Below, in pieces: positions 1-6,260 of a DNA stretch of 11,299 nt (positions are counted from its first letter, which is position 1; each line of letters starts with the position of its first letter). The stretch lies in the NCBI GenBank assembly GCA_910584605.1, contig CAJUAW010000094.1, positions 1 to 11,299 of the forward strand. Reading direction: 5' to 3'. A program made the position numbers and the translations under genes. The notes below the pieces were generated by a model. It did no database searches. It saw only the letters and a list, made by a program, of their open reading frames with translations, and was not told where the DNA came from. Origin of the DNA: an uncultured Oscillospiraceae bacterium (GTDB lineage Bacteria > Bacillota_A > Clostridia > Oscillospirales > Oscillospiraceae).

Positions 1-12
1 CAGGTAAGTGTT

Positions 13-41
13 ACTATATCACGCCTGTCCCCCGCCGTCAA
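13..41 (-). promoter_or_regulatory. Leftward sigma-A-type promoter for a gene beyond the left edge
   Basis: On the minus strand a -35 TTGACG (plus 36-41) and a -10 TATAGT (plus 13-18) are separated by exactly 17 bases. The promoter points left, so it would serve a gene lying outside the window. It is divergent from the corC-type promoter at 103-131. Only the promoter match is visible; the target cannot be named. Confidence 0.5.
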
Positions 42-102
42 GTCCTTTCTCCGCTTTTTTGTTAAAAAACCGTGAAGCTTTCCGGCTCCGGGCAAAATAG
101 GT

Positions 103-131
103 TTGCATTCCAAAAACAGGTGTGGTATACT
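103..131 (+). promoter_or_regulatory. Sigma-A-type promoter of the CNNM/CorC-family gene
   Basis: TTGCAT (103-108) and TATACT (126-131) are separated by 17 bases, close to the housekeeping consensus. Transcription would begin near 138, giving a leader of about 57 bases before the start codon at 195. The leader contains an ATG at 170 that opens a 4-codon frame ending in TGA at 182-184. Nothing else structured was noticed between 1 and 194. Confidence 0.6.
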
Positions 132-194
132 TCCTACTTAACTATACCCCGTCCTCGGGCGGGGCAAACATGAAATTGGAGTGATTCTTTCCCT

Positions 195-1451
195 ATGGAC
201 ATAGACAGTGCCAGTATTGCGATGCTGATTACCCTGCTGATCCTGGTGGTCCTGTCGGCCTATTTTTCCGCCACCGAGACCGCCTTCACCTCCCTGAACC
301 GCATCCGCCTGAAAACCCGGGCGGACGGCGGCAGCCGCCGGGCCGCCAAGACCCTGGCCCTGGCGGAGGAGTATGACAAGCTGCTGTCCACCATCCTCAT
401 CGGCAACAACATCGTCAACATCACCGCCACCACCGTGTCCACCGTGCTGTGCACCAGGTGGTTCCATCAGTACGGCCCCACTGTGGCCACCGTGGCCCTC
501 ACCATCATCATCCTGATCTTCGGGGAGGTCACCCCCAAGAGCCTGGCCAAGGAGCGGCCGGAGGACTTCGCCATGTTCGCCCAGCCCCTGCTGAAGCTGC
601 TGATGGTGGTGCTCACCCCGCTGAACTTCCTCTTCACCCAGTGGAAACGGCTGATGAGCAAGGTCTTTCGGGCCAAGGGGGAGGACGGCATCACCGAGGA
701 GGAGCTGGTGGGCATGGTGGACCAGGCCGAGACCGAGGGCGGCCTGGACGAGCATGAGAGCGATCTGATCCGCAACGCCATCGAGTTCAGCGAGCTGGAG
801 GTGTCCGACCTGCTCACCCCCCGGGTGGACCTGACCGCCGCCGGAGAGGACAGCACCATGGCGGAGCTGGCATCCCTCTTTGCGGAGACAGGATACTCCC
901 GCATCCCCATTTACCACGAGACCATCGACAACATTGTGGGCTTTGTCCACGAAAAGGATTTCTACGCCGCCCGCTACCGGGGGGCGACCGCCCTGTCCTC
1001 CCTGACCTCCCCGGTGCTCTACACCACCGGCAACACCAAAGCCTTTGAGCTGCTGCGCATCCTGCAGAAAAGCAAGGTCCACATGGCGGTGGTGGTGGAC
1101 GAGTACGGCGGGACGGAGGGCATCGTCACCCTGGAGGATATTCTGGAGGAGCTGGTGGGCGAGATCTGGGATGAGCACGACGAGGTGATCGAAACCTTCC
1201 AAAAACAGCACGACGGCAGCTATCTCATTGCCTGCTCCGCCGACCTGGACGACATGTACGACCTGTTCCAGGTGAAGGGGAGCTGCGACGCCGCCACCGT
1301 CTCCGGCTGGGTGCTGGAGCAGGTGGGCCGGGTGCCCGAGGCCGGGGACCACTTCCAGGCCGAGGGGCTGGATGTCACCGTCACTCAGGTGGAGCAGCGC
1401 CGGGTGCTGGAAATCCAGGTGCGAGTTTTGGAGCATACGGAGGAACCATAA
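195..1451 (+). CDS. CNNM/CorC (HlyC/CorC) family membrane protein with CBS pair
   Basis: The 418-residue protein has the full architecture of the hemolysin C/CorC family. An N-terminal DUF21/CNNM membrane region (about 1-190) begins with a helix at residues 9-24, followed by FSATETAF and later GNNIVNI and GEVTPKSLAKE, all typical of DUF21. A CBS-domain pair (about 205-330) ends in the signature VVVDEYGGTEGIVTLEDI, and a C-terminal CorC_HlyC domain (about 340-415) follows. Family members are implicated in Mg2+ or other divalent-cation efflux or homeostasis at the cytoplasmic membrane; the older hemolysin name is not a proven function. The length is normal for a complete member. The ATG at 195 is preceded by GGAG at 177-180, an unusually long spacing of 14 bases, so initiation may be weak. 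The gene is monocistronic, with its own promoter and terminator. The specific ion is unknown. Confidence 0.93.
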   Translation: MDIDSASIAMLITLLILVVLSAYFSATETAFTSLNRIRLKTRADGGSRRAAKTLALAEEYDKLLSTILIGNNIVNITATTVSTVLCTRWFHQYGPTVATVALTIIILIFGEVTPKSLAKERPEDFAMFAQPLLKLLMVVLTPLNFLFTQWKRLMSKVFRAKGEDGITEEELVGMVDQAETEGGLDEHESDLIRNAIEFSELEVSDLLTPRVDLTAAGEDSTMAELASLFAETGYSRIPIYHETIDNIVGFVHEKDFYAARYRGATALSSLTSPVLYTTGNTKAFELLRILQKSKVHMAVVVDEYGGTEGIVTLEDILEELVGEIWDEHDEVIETFQKQHDGSYLIACSADLDDMYDLFQVKGSCDAATVSGWVLEQVGRVPEAGDHFQAEGLDVTVTQVEQRRVLEIQVRVLEHTEEP

Positions 1452-1453
1452 GC

Positions 1454-1490
1454 AGAGCCTCCAGCCGGATCATTGGCTGGAGGCTCTTTT
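1454..1490 (+). terminator. Rho-independent terminator of the CNNM/CorC gene
   Basis: Perfect 13-bp arms (1454-1466 and 1475-1487) enclose an 8-base loop and run into TTTT on the plus strand. It sits 2 bases after the stop codon. It lies between convergent genes, but no U-tract is present in the minus direction, so it is mainly a plus-strand terminator. No separate terminator was seen for the minus-strand gene ending at 1500. Confidence 0.88.
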
Positions 1491-1499
1491 ACGCTCATT

Positions 1500-2678
1500 T
1501 TACGGCAACGCGGAGGGGGCCAGGGGGATGGCCACCCCGCACACCGTCACATGGTCCACCTGGGCGGGGTCGATGATGCCGGCGGGGCCGCTGCTGAACC
1601 GGGAGTACCTCCGGCAGGCGGAGAAGAAGGGGGTTTCCGCACCCTCTAGCCCCTCGCGCGTTCCATCCCGCTGGCCTACACTGGCAATCGCCTCCACCCT
1701 TGTGCCGTCCTGAAGGACCACACCCAGTTCCAGGGCCTCCTCCATCTCCCAAAGCGTATCCTGCCAGGTCACGCTGGTTGGCCCAAACGAGATGACCAAT
1801 TCGCCGGATGTCAGTTCTCCCGGACGGTTTTCCCCGTCCTCATAGTCGTAGGGGTCGCTGTTGGCGTGGGCCAGGTAGCTGGCACAGGAGCCTCCCTCCA
1901 GTTCCGCCAGGATGCTCAGAGGAGACACCTCCAGCCGGGTAACGGTGGCCGTCCCGTCAATCCAGGGCACCTCCACATTGGGGGTCAGGCGGATGGTCTG
2001 GTCGGGGAAATCCAGCTTCACATCCTCAAAGACCCACTGGTGGTCTAAAATGGCCTCTGTATGGTATTCGGCCTCGCCGGTCAGCGGGTCGCTCCACCAG
2101 CACTCCTTCATGGGGCCTATTTCAATGGTGACGGCCTGTCCCCGCAGGCTTTCGGTCTGCCAGCTGTTTTGGAGAATATAGGACATCTTGTTGTCCCCAG
2201 GGTCCTCGTCCGGGAGTTCCTGAAGGTTCATCCCCGCGCCGTCTAAACGATACATGGTCATCAAGCTTCTGCCCTCCTGGGGGGCCAGCACCGTCCCCTC
2301 CGGGGCGGTGACGTCCACCAGGATATACACGCTGCTGTCGTCCCCCACGCACTCGCCCAGGGTGACCGTCCAGCCGTTGTAGGTCTCGGAGCGGTCCAGA
2401 CGGTAGATGCCGTCCTCCAGGGCGGAGGACGCGCCGGGGGTGGCGGCGGCGAACCAGGTGCGCAGACCGGGGTTCAGCACCGCCGCCAGAGTCCCCACCG
2501 TCATCACCGCCGCCGCGGCCACGCCGAACAGCATGCCGCCGCTGATGTTCTTCAGCTTCCGTTTTGTTGCGTTTGTCATGGTTTCCTTCCCTTCCGCCGC
2601 CCGCTCCAGACGGGCGGTCAAGTCCATTTTTTCCTCGGGGGTAAAGCCCACGTGCTCAAAGCTCTCTTTGATGTTCAT
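1500..2678 (-). CDS. DUF4179-type membrane protein, putative anti-sigma factor (operon B)
   Basis: The 392-residue protein has a short cytoplasmic N-terminus (about 1-45, FTPEEKMDLTARLERAAEG, then a KRKLKN stop-transfer-like cluster). A single hydrophobic segment (about 47-68) and a large extracytoplasmic region follow. This fits the DUF4179 proteins that sit beside ECF sigma factors in Clostridia and are thought to act as anti-sigma factors. The start at 2678 was chosen because its ATG overlaps the sigma-factor stop as ATGA (2675-2678) and is preceded by GGAGGTGGCCCG inside the sigma gene, implying translational coupling. An earlier in-frame ATG at 2759 lies inside the sigma gene and is not credible. 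The outer domain carries many acidic and aromatic residues, but I recognise no ligand site. The anti-sigma role is inferred from context and architecture. Confidence 0.82.
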   Translation of the reverse strand: MNIKESFEHVGFTPEEKMDLTARLERAAEGKETMTNATKRKLKNISGGMLFGVAAAAVMTVGTLAAVLNPGLRTWFAAATPGASSALEDGIYRLDRSETYNGWTVTLGECVGDDSSVYILVDVTAPEGTVLAPQEGRSLMTMYRLDGAGMNLQELPDEDPGDNKMSYILQNSWQTESLRGQAVTIEIGPMKECWWSDPLTGEAEYHTEAILDHQWVFEDVKLDFPDQTIRLTPNVEVPWIDGTATVTRLEVSPLSILAELEGGSCASYLAHANSDPYDYEDGENRPGELTSGELVISFGPTSVTWQDTLWEMEEALELGVVLQDGTRVEAIASVGQRDGTREGLEGAETPFFSACRRYSRFSSGPAGIIDPAQVDHVTVCGVAIPLAPSALP

Positions 2679-3157
2679 CGGGCCACCTCCAATCTTTTGG
2701 CCAGCAGCTTGCGGGCACGGCTGAGGCGTTTCCGGGCCGCCGCAGACGTACAGCCGCACAGCCGGGCGATCTCGTCCAGGCTGCAGCCCTCGTAGTAAAA
2801 GAGGTAAAGTGCTGTGCCGTAGTGCTTGGGCAGGCTGCGGATGGCCTCGGGCAGGGAGCTGTCCTCCCGCTCCGGAGCGGGGAGCCGCTCGGCCTCTTCA
2901 ATGGGCACGTTCCGCCGCCGCCCGGCGCTTTTCAGGAGGTCCTTGCAGGCGTTGATCGTACAGCGCAGGACAAATGCCCTCTCATGTTCTTCGTCCGCAA
3001 ACTGCCGGCCGTCCTCCAGCAGCGTGAGGAAGATATTTTGGCAGATATCCTGGGCATCCTCCCTGGTCAGAGAGTAGGTCAGGCACAGCCGCAGGATCAC
3101 ATCCGCGTAGGCCTCCACGAAGCGTCCTGCCTGCCGCTCGCTGTTCCATTCCGTCAT
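2675..3157 (-). CDS. ECF-type sigma-70 family RNA polymerase sigma factor (operon B)
   Basis: The 160-residue protein contains sigma region 2 (about 14-80, with SLTREDAQDICQNIFLTLL) and sigma region 4 (about 105-155). Region 4 has the helix-turn-helix stretch SLDEIARLCGCTSAAARKRL. It lacks regions 1.1 and 3, as expected of group 4 (ECF) sigma factors. The ATG at 3157 is preceded by AAAGGAGG at a good distance. Its stop overlaps the downstream putative anti-sigma gene by 4 bases, the classic arrangement for stoichiometric sigma/anti-sigma synthesis. It would redirect RNA polymerase to a small regulon, probably including its own promoter at 3181-3209. The inducing signal is unknown. Confidence 0.92.
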   Translation of the reverse strand: MTEWNSERQAGRFVEAYADVILRLCLTYSLTREDAQDICQNIFLTLLEDGRQFADEEHERAFVLRCTINACKDLLKSAGRRRNVPIEEAERLPAPEREDSSLPEAIRSLPKHYGTALYLFYYEGCSLDEIARLCGCTSAAARKRLSRARKLLAKRLEVAR

Positions 3158-3180
3158 ACCCTCGACCTCCTTTCACCCTT

Positions 3181-3209
3181 AACACGACTGTGAGACCGGA
3201 ATTGTGACC
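3181..3209 (-). promoter_or_regulatory. Candidate ECF-type autoregulatory promoter of operon B
   Basis: On the minus strand GGTCAC (plus 3204-3209) and CGTGTT (plus 3181-3186) are 17 bases apart. They resemble the AAC-type -35 and CGT-type -10 elements recognised by ECF sigma factors. No good TTGACA/TATAAT pair was found in this gap. The elements lie just after the terminator of operon A and 24 bases before the start codon of the operon B sigma gene, so self-activation is plausible. The assignment rests on short motifs only. Confidence 0.35.
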
Positions 3210-3225
3210 GGCCGGCAAAACTTTT

Positions 3226-3259
3226 TTAAAAACGGCCCCCGGCTTTTCAGCCGGGAGCC
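3226..3259 (-). terminator. Rho-independent terminator of operon A
   Basis: On the minus strand an 11-bp stem (3249-3259 with 3234-3244, one mismatch) with a 4-base loop is followed by CGTTTTT. It begins 8 bases after the stop of the 228-residue protein gene. It separates the two sigma/anti-sigma operons, so operon B needs its own promoter. Confidence 0.82.
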
Positions 3260-3266
3260 GCTGCCC

Positions 3267-3953
3267 TCAGTTCTCCTCCGGTGGGACCGGTACAAAGACC
3301 ATCCACTCATAGCTGTCGTTCCAGTTCACCCCTACCCGGCCTTCCTCCAGTATCACATAGCGGACTCCCTCCTTGGGGAAGTTAATCTGGCTGTCCTCCT
3401 CCGGGATGCCCTGGGTGCGGGACGTGCTCTCCCGAACCTCCAGCCCATCCGGACGGACCACAGCGGTCTCCGACCAGTACCAGTACACCGTGCCGTCCAC
3501 CATGATCGCGGGGGTCTGGCCGCGCTCCATGCCAAAGAACTCCACCGCCGCGTCGAAGGACTCGCAGCCTATCCCCGGAGCCTCCGAATTGCCCTGGGGC
3601 AGGTCCCCGGTGCTGCTGTCCGCCGGCGCGCCGGGCTCCGGCACCCATTCGCCGGAGGGGAACTCCGCCGGGGGGAACAAGCTGTCCTCCGTCTCGTCCC
3701 CAGAGGGGCTGCCGGGTGCGCTGGAGGCGGGGCTGGACCCTCCGCAGCTCCCGGCCGGGGCGGTGGAGCTGCCGCCCCCCATGCCAAAATGGCTCACTCC
3801 GTAGCCCAGGACCAGCACCACCGCAAAGCTGGCCGCCCAGCCCAGCCAGACCCCGTAATTGCGTCCAGACCGGGGACGGCGGTACTCCTCCGCCTCCTGG
3901 ATCAGATCGTCGTCCAGCAGGCCCATGGCGTCTAACAGATGTTCTGCCTTCAT
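3267..3953 (-). CDS. Single-pass membrane protein, putative anti-sigma factor (operon A)
   Basis: This 228-residue protein has a short N-terminal segment (1-35, LLDAMGLLDDDLIQEAEEYRR) and a hydrophobic helix at about 36-54 (WLGWAASFAVVLVLGYGV). A linker rich in Gly, Ser, Pro and Ala follows (about 58-120). The C-terminal domain (about 130-228) contains AIMVDGTVYWYWSE, resembling small outside domains of putative anti-sigma proteins from gut Clostridia. The start at 3953 overlaps the sigma-factor stop as ATGA (3950-3953) and has a GA-rich ribosome site (GGGAGGGGG). Longer in-frame extensions would lie inside the sigma gene. Its role as the anti-sigma partner is inferred from the overlap and topology; no zinc-binding anti-sigma (ZAS) His-Cys motif is visible. 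I cannot assign it to a named family. Confidence 0.72.
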   Translation of the reverse strand: MKAEHLLDAMGLLDDDLIQEAEEYRRPRSGRNYGVWLGWAASFAVVLVLGYGVSHFGMGGGSSTAPAGSCGGSSPASSAPGSPSGDETEDSLFPPAEFPSGEWVPEPGAPADSSTGDLPQGNSEAPGIGCESFDAAVEFFGMERGQTPAIMVDGTVYWYWSETAVVRPDGLEVRESTSRTQGIPEEDSQINFPKEGVRYVILEEGRVGVNWNDSYEWMVFVPVPPEEN

Positions 3954-4510
3954 ACCGCGACCCCCTCCCGCTCCAGCTCCTGCTTCAACCGGGTCCGCAT
4001 CCGGTGGAGCCTGGATTTCGTCTGTCCCATGCTCAGGCCGAACCGGTCCGCCAGACCGTTCAGCGGCTCCAGATAAAAATACCGCCGGACGAACAGCGCC
4101 CGATCCTCTGCCGGGTATGTTCGAAGAAAGGCGGAGATGATGGCCGCCGTCTCGCTGGCCTCCAGGTTCTCGTCGGGGCGGCGGTGGTCGGGCAGGCAGT
4201 CCTCCAGCTCGTGGAGGGCCACCTCCACCTGACTGCCGCCCCGCTTGGCCGCCTTCAGCCGCCGCCGCCGGTCCAGAGACAGGTTCCGGGTCAGCTTGCC
4301 GAAGAAGGCGGACAAGATCCCGGGCCGCTGGGGCGGCATGGCGTTCCAGGCCCGGAGCCAGGTGTCGTTGACACACTCCTCTGCGTCTTCCTCCCGGTCC
4401 AGGATGCGCCGGGCAATGGTGTGGCAGTAGGGACCATATTTCGCCTCGCTCTCCGCGATGGCCTGCTGGGACCGGGCCCAGTACAGATCGATGATCTTAC
4501 CATCCTCCAT
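3950..4510 (-). CDS. Sigma-70 family (ECF-like) RNA polymerase sigma factor (operon A)
   Basis: The 186-residue protein has sigma region 2 (about 23-90, including DREEDAEECVNDTWLRAWNA and the basic LTRNLSLDRRRRLKAAKR). A variable linker and region 4 follow (about 125-182, helix-turn-helix around LNGLADRFGLSMGQTKSRLHR). It differs clearly from the operon B sigma factor in sequence and length, so the two are not a recent duplication. The ATG at 4510 follows AAAGGAGG with suitable spacing. It overlaps the downstream membrane-protein gene by 4 bases, suggesting coupled synthesis of sigma factor and partner. No convincing promoter was found immediately upstream, where a probable dispersed repeat lies. 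Confidence 0.9.
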   Translation of the reverse strand: MEDGKIIDLYWARSQQAIAESEAKYGPYCHTIARRILDREEDAEECVNDTWLRAWNAMPPQRPGILSAFFGKLTRNLSLDRRRRLKAAKRGGSQVEVALHELEDCLPDHRRPDENLEASETAAIISAFLRTYPAEDRALFVRRYFYLEPLNGLADRFGLSMGQTKSRLHRMRTRLKQELEREGVAV

Positions 4511-4530
4511 ATTGATATGCCTCCTTTTGC

Positions 4531-4668
4531 TCTAAGCCTCCCTTCGCAACGGGAGGTGGTATTCGCAACGCCAATGACGGAGGGTTGTCCCCGATCGAAA
4601 TGCATCTGGTACGATTCAGAGAAATCCTCCCCAGCTCCGCCAGGGTCCTTTTGCGAAGGGGGCCGTTG
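4531..4668. repeat. Probable dispersed non-coding repeat with hairpin-forming ends
   Basis: The stretch is non-coding and has the character of short palindromic repeats scattered in gut Firmicutes. A hairpin CCTCCC-8 bases-GGGAGG lies at 4537-4556. TTCGCAACG occurs twice directly (4543-4551, 4562-4570), and TTGCGAAGGGGG occurs at 4651-4662. The phrases GACGGAGGGTTGTC (4576-4589) and CAGCTCCGCCAGGGTCC (4632-4648) look like pieces of such elements from memory; I could not search for other copies, and none is seen elsewhere in the window. It occupies the leader/promoter zone of the operon A sigma gene. Boundaries are approximate. Confidence 0.42.
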
Positions 4669-4685
4669 TCTACCTATACAGACGC

Positions 4686-4725
4686 AAAACCCGCGCCGAA
4701 GGGTTCGCCCCCGGTGCGGGTTTTT
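4686..4725. terminator. Bidirectional rho-independent terminator downstream of the rubredoxin-fusion gene
   Basis: Arms 4686-4698 and 4712-4724 pair over 13 positions with one G-T, and an inner GGG/CCC continues the stem. AAAA and TTTT flanks let it act in both directions. It starts 9 bases after the end of the minus-strand flavin reductase-rubredoxin gene, which is its likely main client. It also insulates the sigma operon further left. Confidence 0.82.
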
Positions 4726-4733
4726 GAAAAATT

Positions 4734-5354
4734 TTATGCCAGCGGCTCAAAGTCGGAGGCGGGGTGCTTGCACAGGGGGCAGATATAGTCGGCAGGCAGC
4801 TCGTCCCCCTCGTAGACATAGCCGCACACCTTGCACACCCACCGTTTCTTCTCGCTGGGGGCGGCGGAGGCCCCGGGCTTGGGTTTGATGTGGGCCTGGT
4901 AGTAGGCGTAGGTGGCGCTGGGGACGGAGGAGATCACCCCGCCGTCCAGTACGTCGGCCAGGAACAGGGTGTGGGTGCCCAGGTCGGTTGCGGAGACAAC
5001 CTTGCAGCTCAGCCAGGCGTTGGTCCCCTGGGTGACGCAGCAGATGCCGTCCGCGTCCCTGCTGGTGTGGTCCTCAAAGCCGGCGAATTTGTCCACATCC
5101 CGGCCCGACTGGAAACCGAACCGCTGGAACAGGTCGAATTTGGCCTCCTCCGACAGGATGGAGACGGTGAATCGGCCCGTCTCCTTGACCATGTCGTGGG
5201 TGTAGTTGCTCTTGTTCACCGCGATGACAATGCGGTTGGGGTCGGTGGTCACCTGGATGGCGGTGTTGGTGATGCAGCCGTTGTCCTTGTCCCCTTGGCG
5301 GGCGGACAGCACAAACAGACCATAGCTCAGGGAATACATAACCTTGTTGTCCAT
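4734..5354 (-). CDS. hrb: Flavin reductase-rubredoxin fusion (high-molecular-weight rubredoxin type)
   Basis: The 206-residue protein joins an FMN-binding flavin reductase-like domain (about 1-155) by a short Pro/Ala/Lys linker to a C-terminal rubredoxin domain (about 171-206). The rubredoxin iron ligands are Cys174, Cys177, Cys192 and Cys195 in CKVCGYVYEG and CPLCKHPASDFEP. The same layout is known from Moorella Hrb, which carries electrons from NADH to the flavodiiron protein FprA for O2 or NO reduction. A similar role in oxidative or nitrosative defence is likely, but no fprA is visible here. The ATG at 5354 follows AAGGAGG. It lies 85 bases downstream of ribU on the same strand with no obvious terminator between, so it may be co-transcribed and share flavin-dependent control. 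The symbol is by similarity of architecture. Confidence 0.88.
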   Translation of the reverse strand: MDNKVMYSLSYGLFVLSARQGDKDNGCITNTAIQVTTDPNRIVIAVNKSNYTHDMVKETGRFTVSILSEEAKFDLFQRFGFQSGRDVDKFAGFEDHTSRDADGICCVTQGTNAWLSCKVVSATDLGTHTLFLADVLDGGVISSVPSATYAYYQAHIKPKPGASAAPSEKKRWVCKVCGYVYEGDELPADYICPLCKHPASDFEPLA

Positions 5355-5385
5355 AAAAGCTCCTCCTTATTTTGTAGTTTGATGG

Positions 5386-5407
5386 CTATGGGACCAGTTT
5401 ACCATAG
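5386..5407. repeat. Short inverted repeat in the ribU-hrb gap
   Basis: CTATGG (5386-5391) and CCATAG (5402-5407) form a perfect 6-bp dyad with a 10-base spacer, about 32-53 bases before the hrb start. No U-tract follows on the minus strand, so it is not a standard terminator. It could be an operator or an RNA hairpin, or chance. Confidence 0.25.
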
Positions 5408-5439
5408 TCTGTCCGAAAAGTCCAGAAATAAAACAGGAA

Positions 5440-5976
5440 TCAGTCCCGGGCAATCCGCTCCCCGTATGGGACGACCGGCTTGTACAGCAGCAGGGCGCCC
5501 GCCGTGTTCAGTCCCCCCTTGATCAGGTTGAAGGGCAGAAAAACCGGGAGCAGCAGCTCTGCCGCCGCCTGCCGGGAACAGCCCATGTAGACCGGCGCGA
5601 TCAGGTAATTCCAGAGGAGCATCATCACGACCATGCACCCCCAGCCGCACAGGAGCCCGGCGGCCGCGCCCGCGAAGGTCCGTCTCCTCCGGTAGATCAG
5701 AGCGGCGGTACACGCGAAGGAGCAGCTGGAGATCACATTCATCAAAAATCCCAGCACGCCGTTTTCGCTGACCGTCAGCAGCTCCGCGAAGGAGACGGTC
5801 ACGGCGGCGGCACAGGCGGCGGACGGCCCGAAGATCAGCCCGCTGACCGCAAGCACAATGTCCTTGGGGTCGTACTTCAGGAAAAGCACCAGAGGGACCC
5901 GTCCCACGGCGGCGGCCCCGTAGGCCAGGGCGCAGAGCATCGCGGCGGCTGTCAGCTTTTTTGTACTGTGTTTCAT
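5440..5976 (-). CDS. ribU: Riboflavin ECF transporter S component (RibU)
   Basis: The 178-residue, very hydrophobic protein has about five or six membrane helices. It carries features of the RibU group: LKYDPKDIVLAVSGLIFGP near residues 33-51, VLGFLMNVISS in the middle, NYLIAPVYMG, and FLPFNLIKGGLNT near the C-terminus. S components bind the vitamin at the membrane and deliver it through the shared EcfT/EcfA energising module, which is not encoded here. The ATG at 5976 is chosen because GGGAGG (plus 5984-5989) precedes it by 7 bases; an earlier in-frame ATG (6060) lies inside the leader. The upstream FMN riboswitch makes riboflavin as substrate much more certain. Expression should fall when FMN is plentiful. 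Length is normal for the family. Confidence 0.93.
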   Translation of the reverse strand: MKHSTKKLTAAAMLCALAYGAAAVGRVPLVLFLKYDPKDIVLAVSGLIFGPSAACAAAVTVSFAELLTVSENGVLGFLMNVISSCSFACTAALIYRRRRTFAGAAAGLLCGWGCMVVMMLLWNYLIAPVYMGCSRQAAAELLLPVFLPFNLIKGGLNTAGALLLYKPVVPYGERIARD

Positions 5977-5990
5977 AGAAAAACCTCCCG

Positions 5991-6030
5991 AAAAAAATGG
6001 ACCCCTGAAGGCACGAATGCCCTTCAGAGG
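5991..6030 (-). terminator. Attenuator-like terminator in the ribU leader
   Basis: On the minus strand, arms 6018-6030 and 6002-6013 pair with one bulged G around a TTCG loop. After TCCA comes a run of seven T (plus 5991-5997). The ribosome binding site GGGAGG starts 1 base after the T-run, so the hairpin sits immediately before the coding region. This is the expected expression platform of the FMN riboswitch. Stem pieces (TGAAGG, CTTCAGG) resemble the P1 strands of the aptamer, offering competing pairings. Confidence 0.78.
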
Positions 6031-6041
6031 CCGATCATTTC

Positions 6042-6129
6042 GGTGTATGTATAAGGTCAACAGAGCAGCGTTCCGGACGGGCGAAAAAAGTGCGGAAGCC
6101 AGCTGTTACGCTGACCGGTTCCATACACC
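6042..6129 (-). other. Long imperfect hairpin linking FMN aptamer to terminator
   Basis: GGTGTATG (minus, plus 6122-6129) directly after the aptamer is perfectly complementary to CATACACC (plus 6042-6049). Further in, GGTCA/TGACC, GCGT/ACGC, CAGC/GCTG and TTCCG/CGGAA can extend the helix. This large insertion between aptamer and terminator is probably part of the switching domain or a spacer helix that brings the two together. Confidence 0.45.
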
Positions 6130-6130
6130 T

Positions 6131-6234
6131 TCTTCAAATCCAGACTATACTGTCGGTTTTGGAGTTGCACCAAATCAGCGCCTGCGCGCTCGCGGACTGT
6201 ACCGCCGATCGGGAATTTCACCCTGCCCTGAAGA
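6131..6234 (-). ncRNA. FMN riboswitch aptamer (RFN element)
   Basis: The minus strand carries the RFN core nearly unchanged, in the right order: AGGGCAGGGTGAAATTCCC, then CGGCGGTACAGTCCGCGAGC, then TTGGTGCAACTCC, then CCGACAGTATAGTCTGGAT. The closing P1 helix is TCTTCA (6229-6234) with TGAAGA (6131-6136). RFN elements bind flavin mononucleotide and turn off riboflavin synthesis or uptake genes. Here it precedes ribU by 154 bases, with a terminator-type platform, and may also control hrb by read-through. The assignment is very secure. Confidence 0.97.
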
Positions 6235-6260
6235 CATTTCATGATTCAGTTGTCCGCTTC

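Noticed and set aside
170..184. Four-codon upstream frame before the CNNM/CorC gene
   Set aside because: Could arise by chance; the peptide MKLE has no attenuation signature and there is no hairpin around it.
138..1436. 432-codon open frame on the minus strand opposite the CNNM/CorC gene
   Set aside because: It mirrors the strongly coding plus-strand gene, is full of His/Gly/Gln-rich low-complexity peptide expected from antisense GC-rich codons, and has no recognisable domain.
2679..2759. Upstream in-frame start for the DUF4179-type protein
   Set aside because: It would lie inside the sigma gene; the ATGA overlap with GGAGGTG just upstream clearly favours 2678.
3716..4888. 390-codon plus-strand open frame spanning sigma operon A and a terminator
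   Set aside because: It crosses three minus-strand features and a terminator hairpin, and is Pro/Arg-rich antisense sequence with no ribosome site.
4764..5522. 252-codon plus-strand open frame opposite the rubredoxin-fusion gene
   Set aside because: The minus strand encodes an unmistakable flavin reductase-rubredoxin protein; the plus frame is its antisense shadow.
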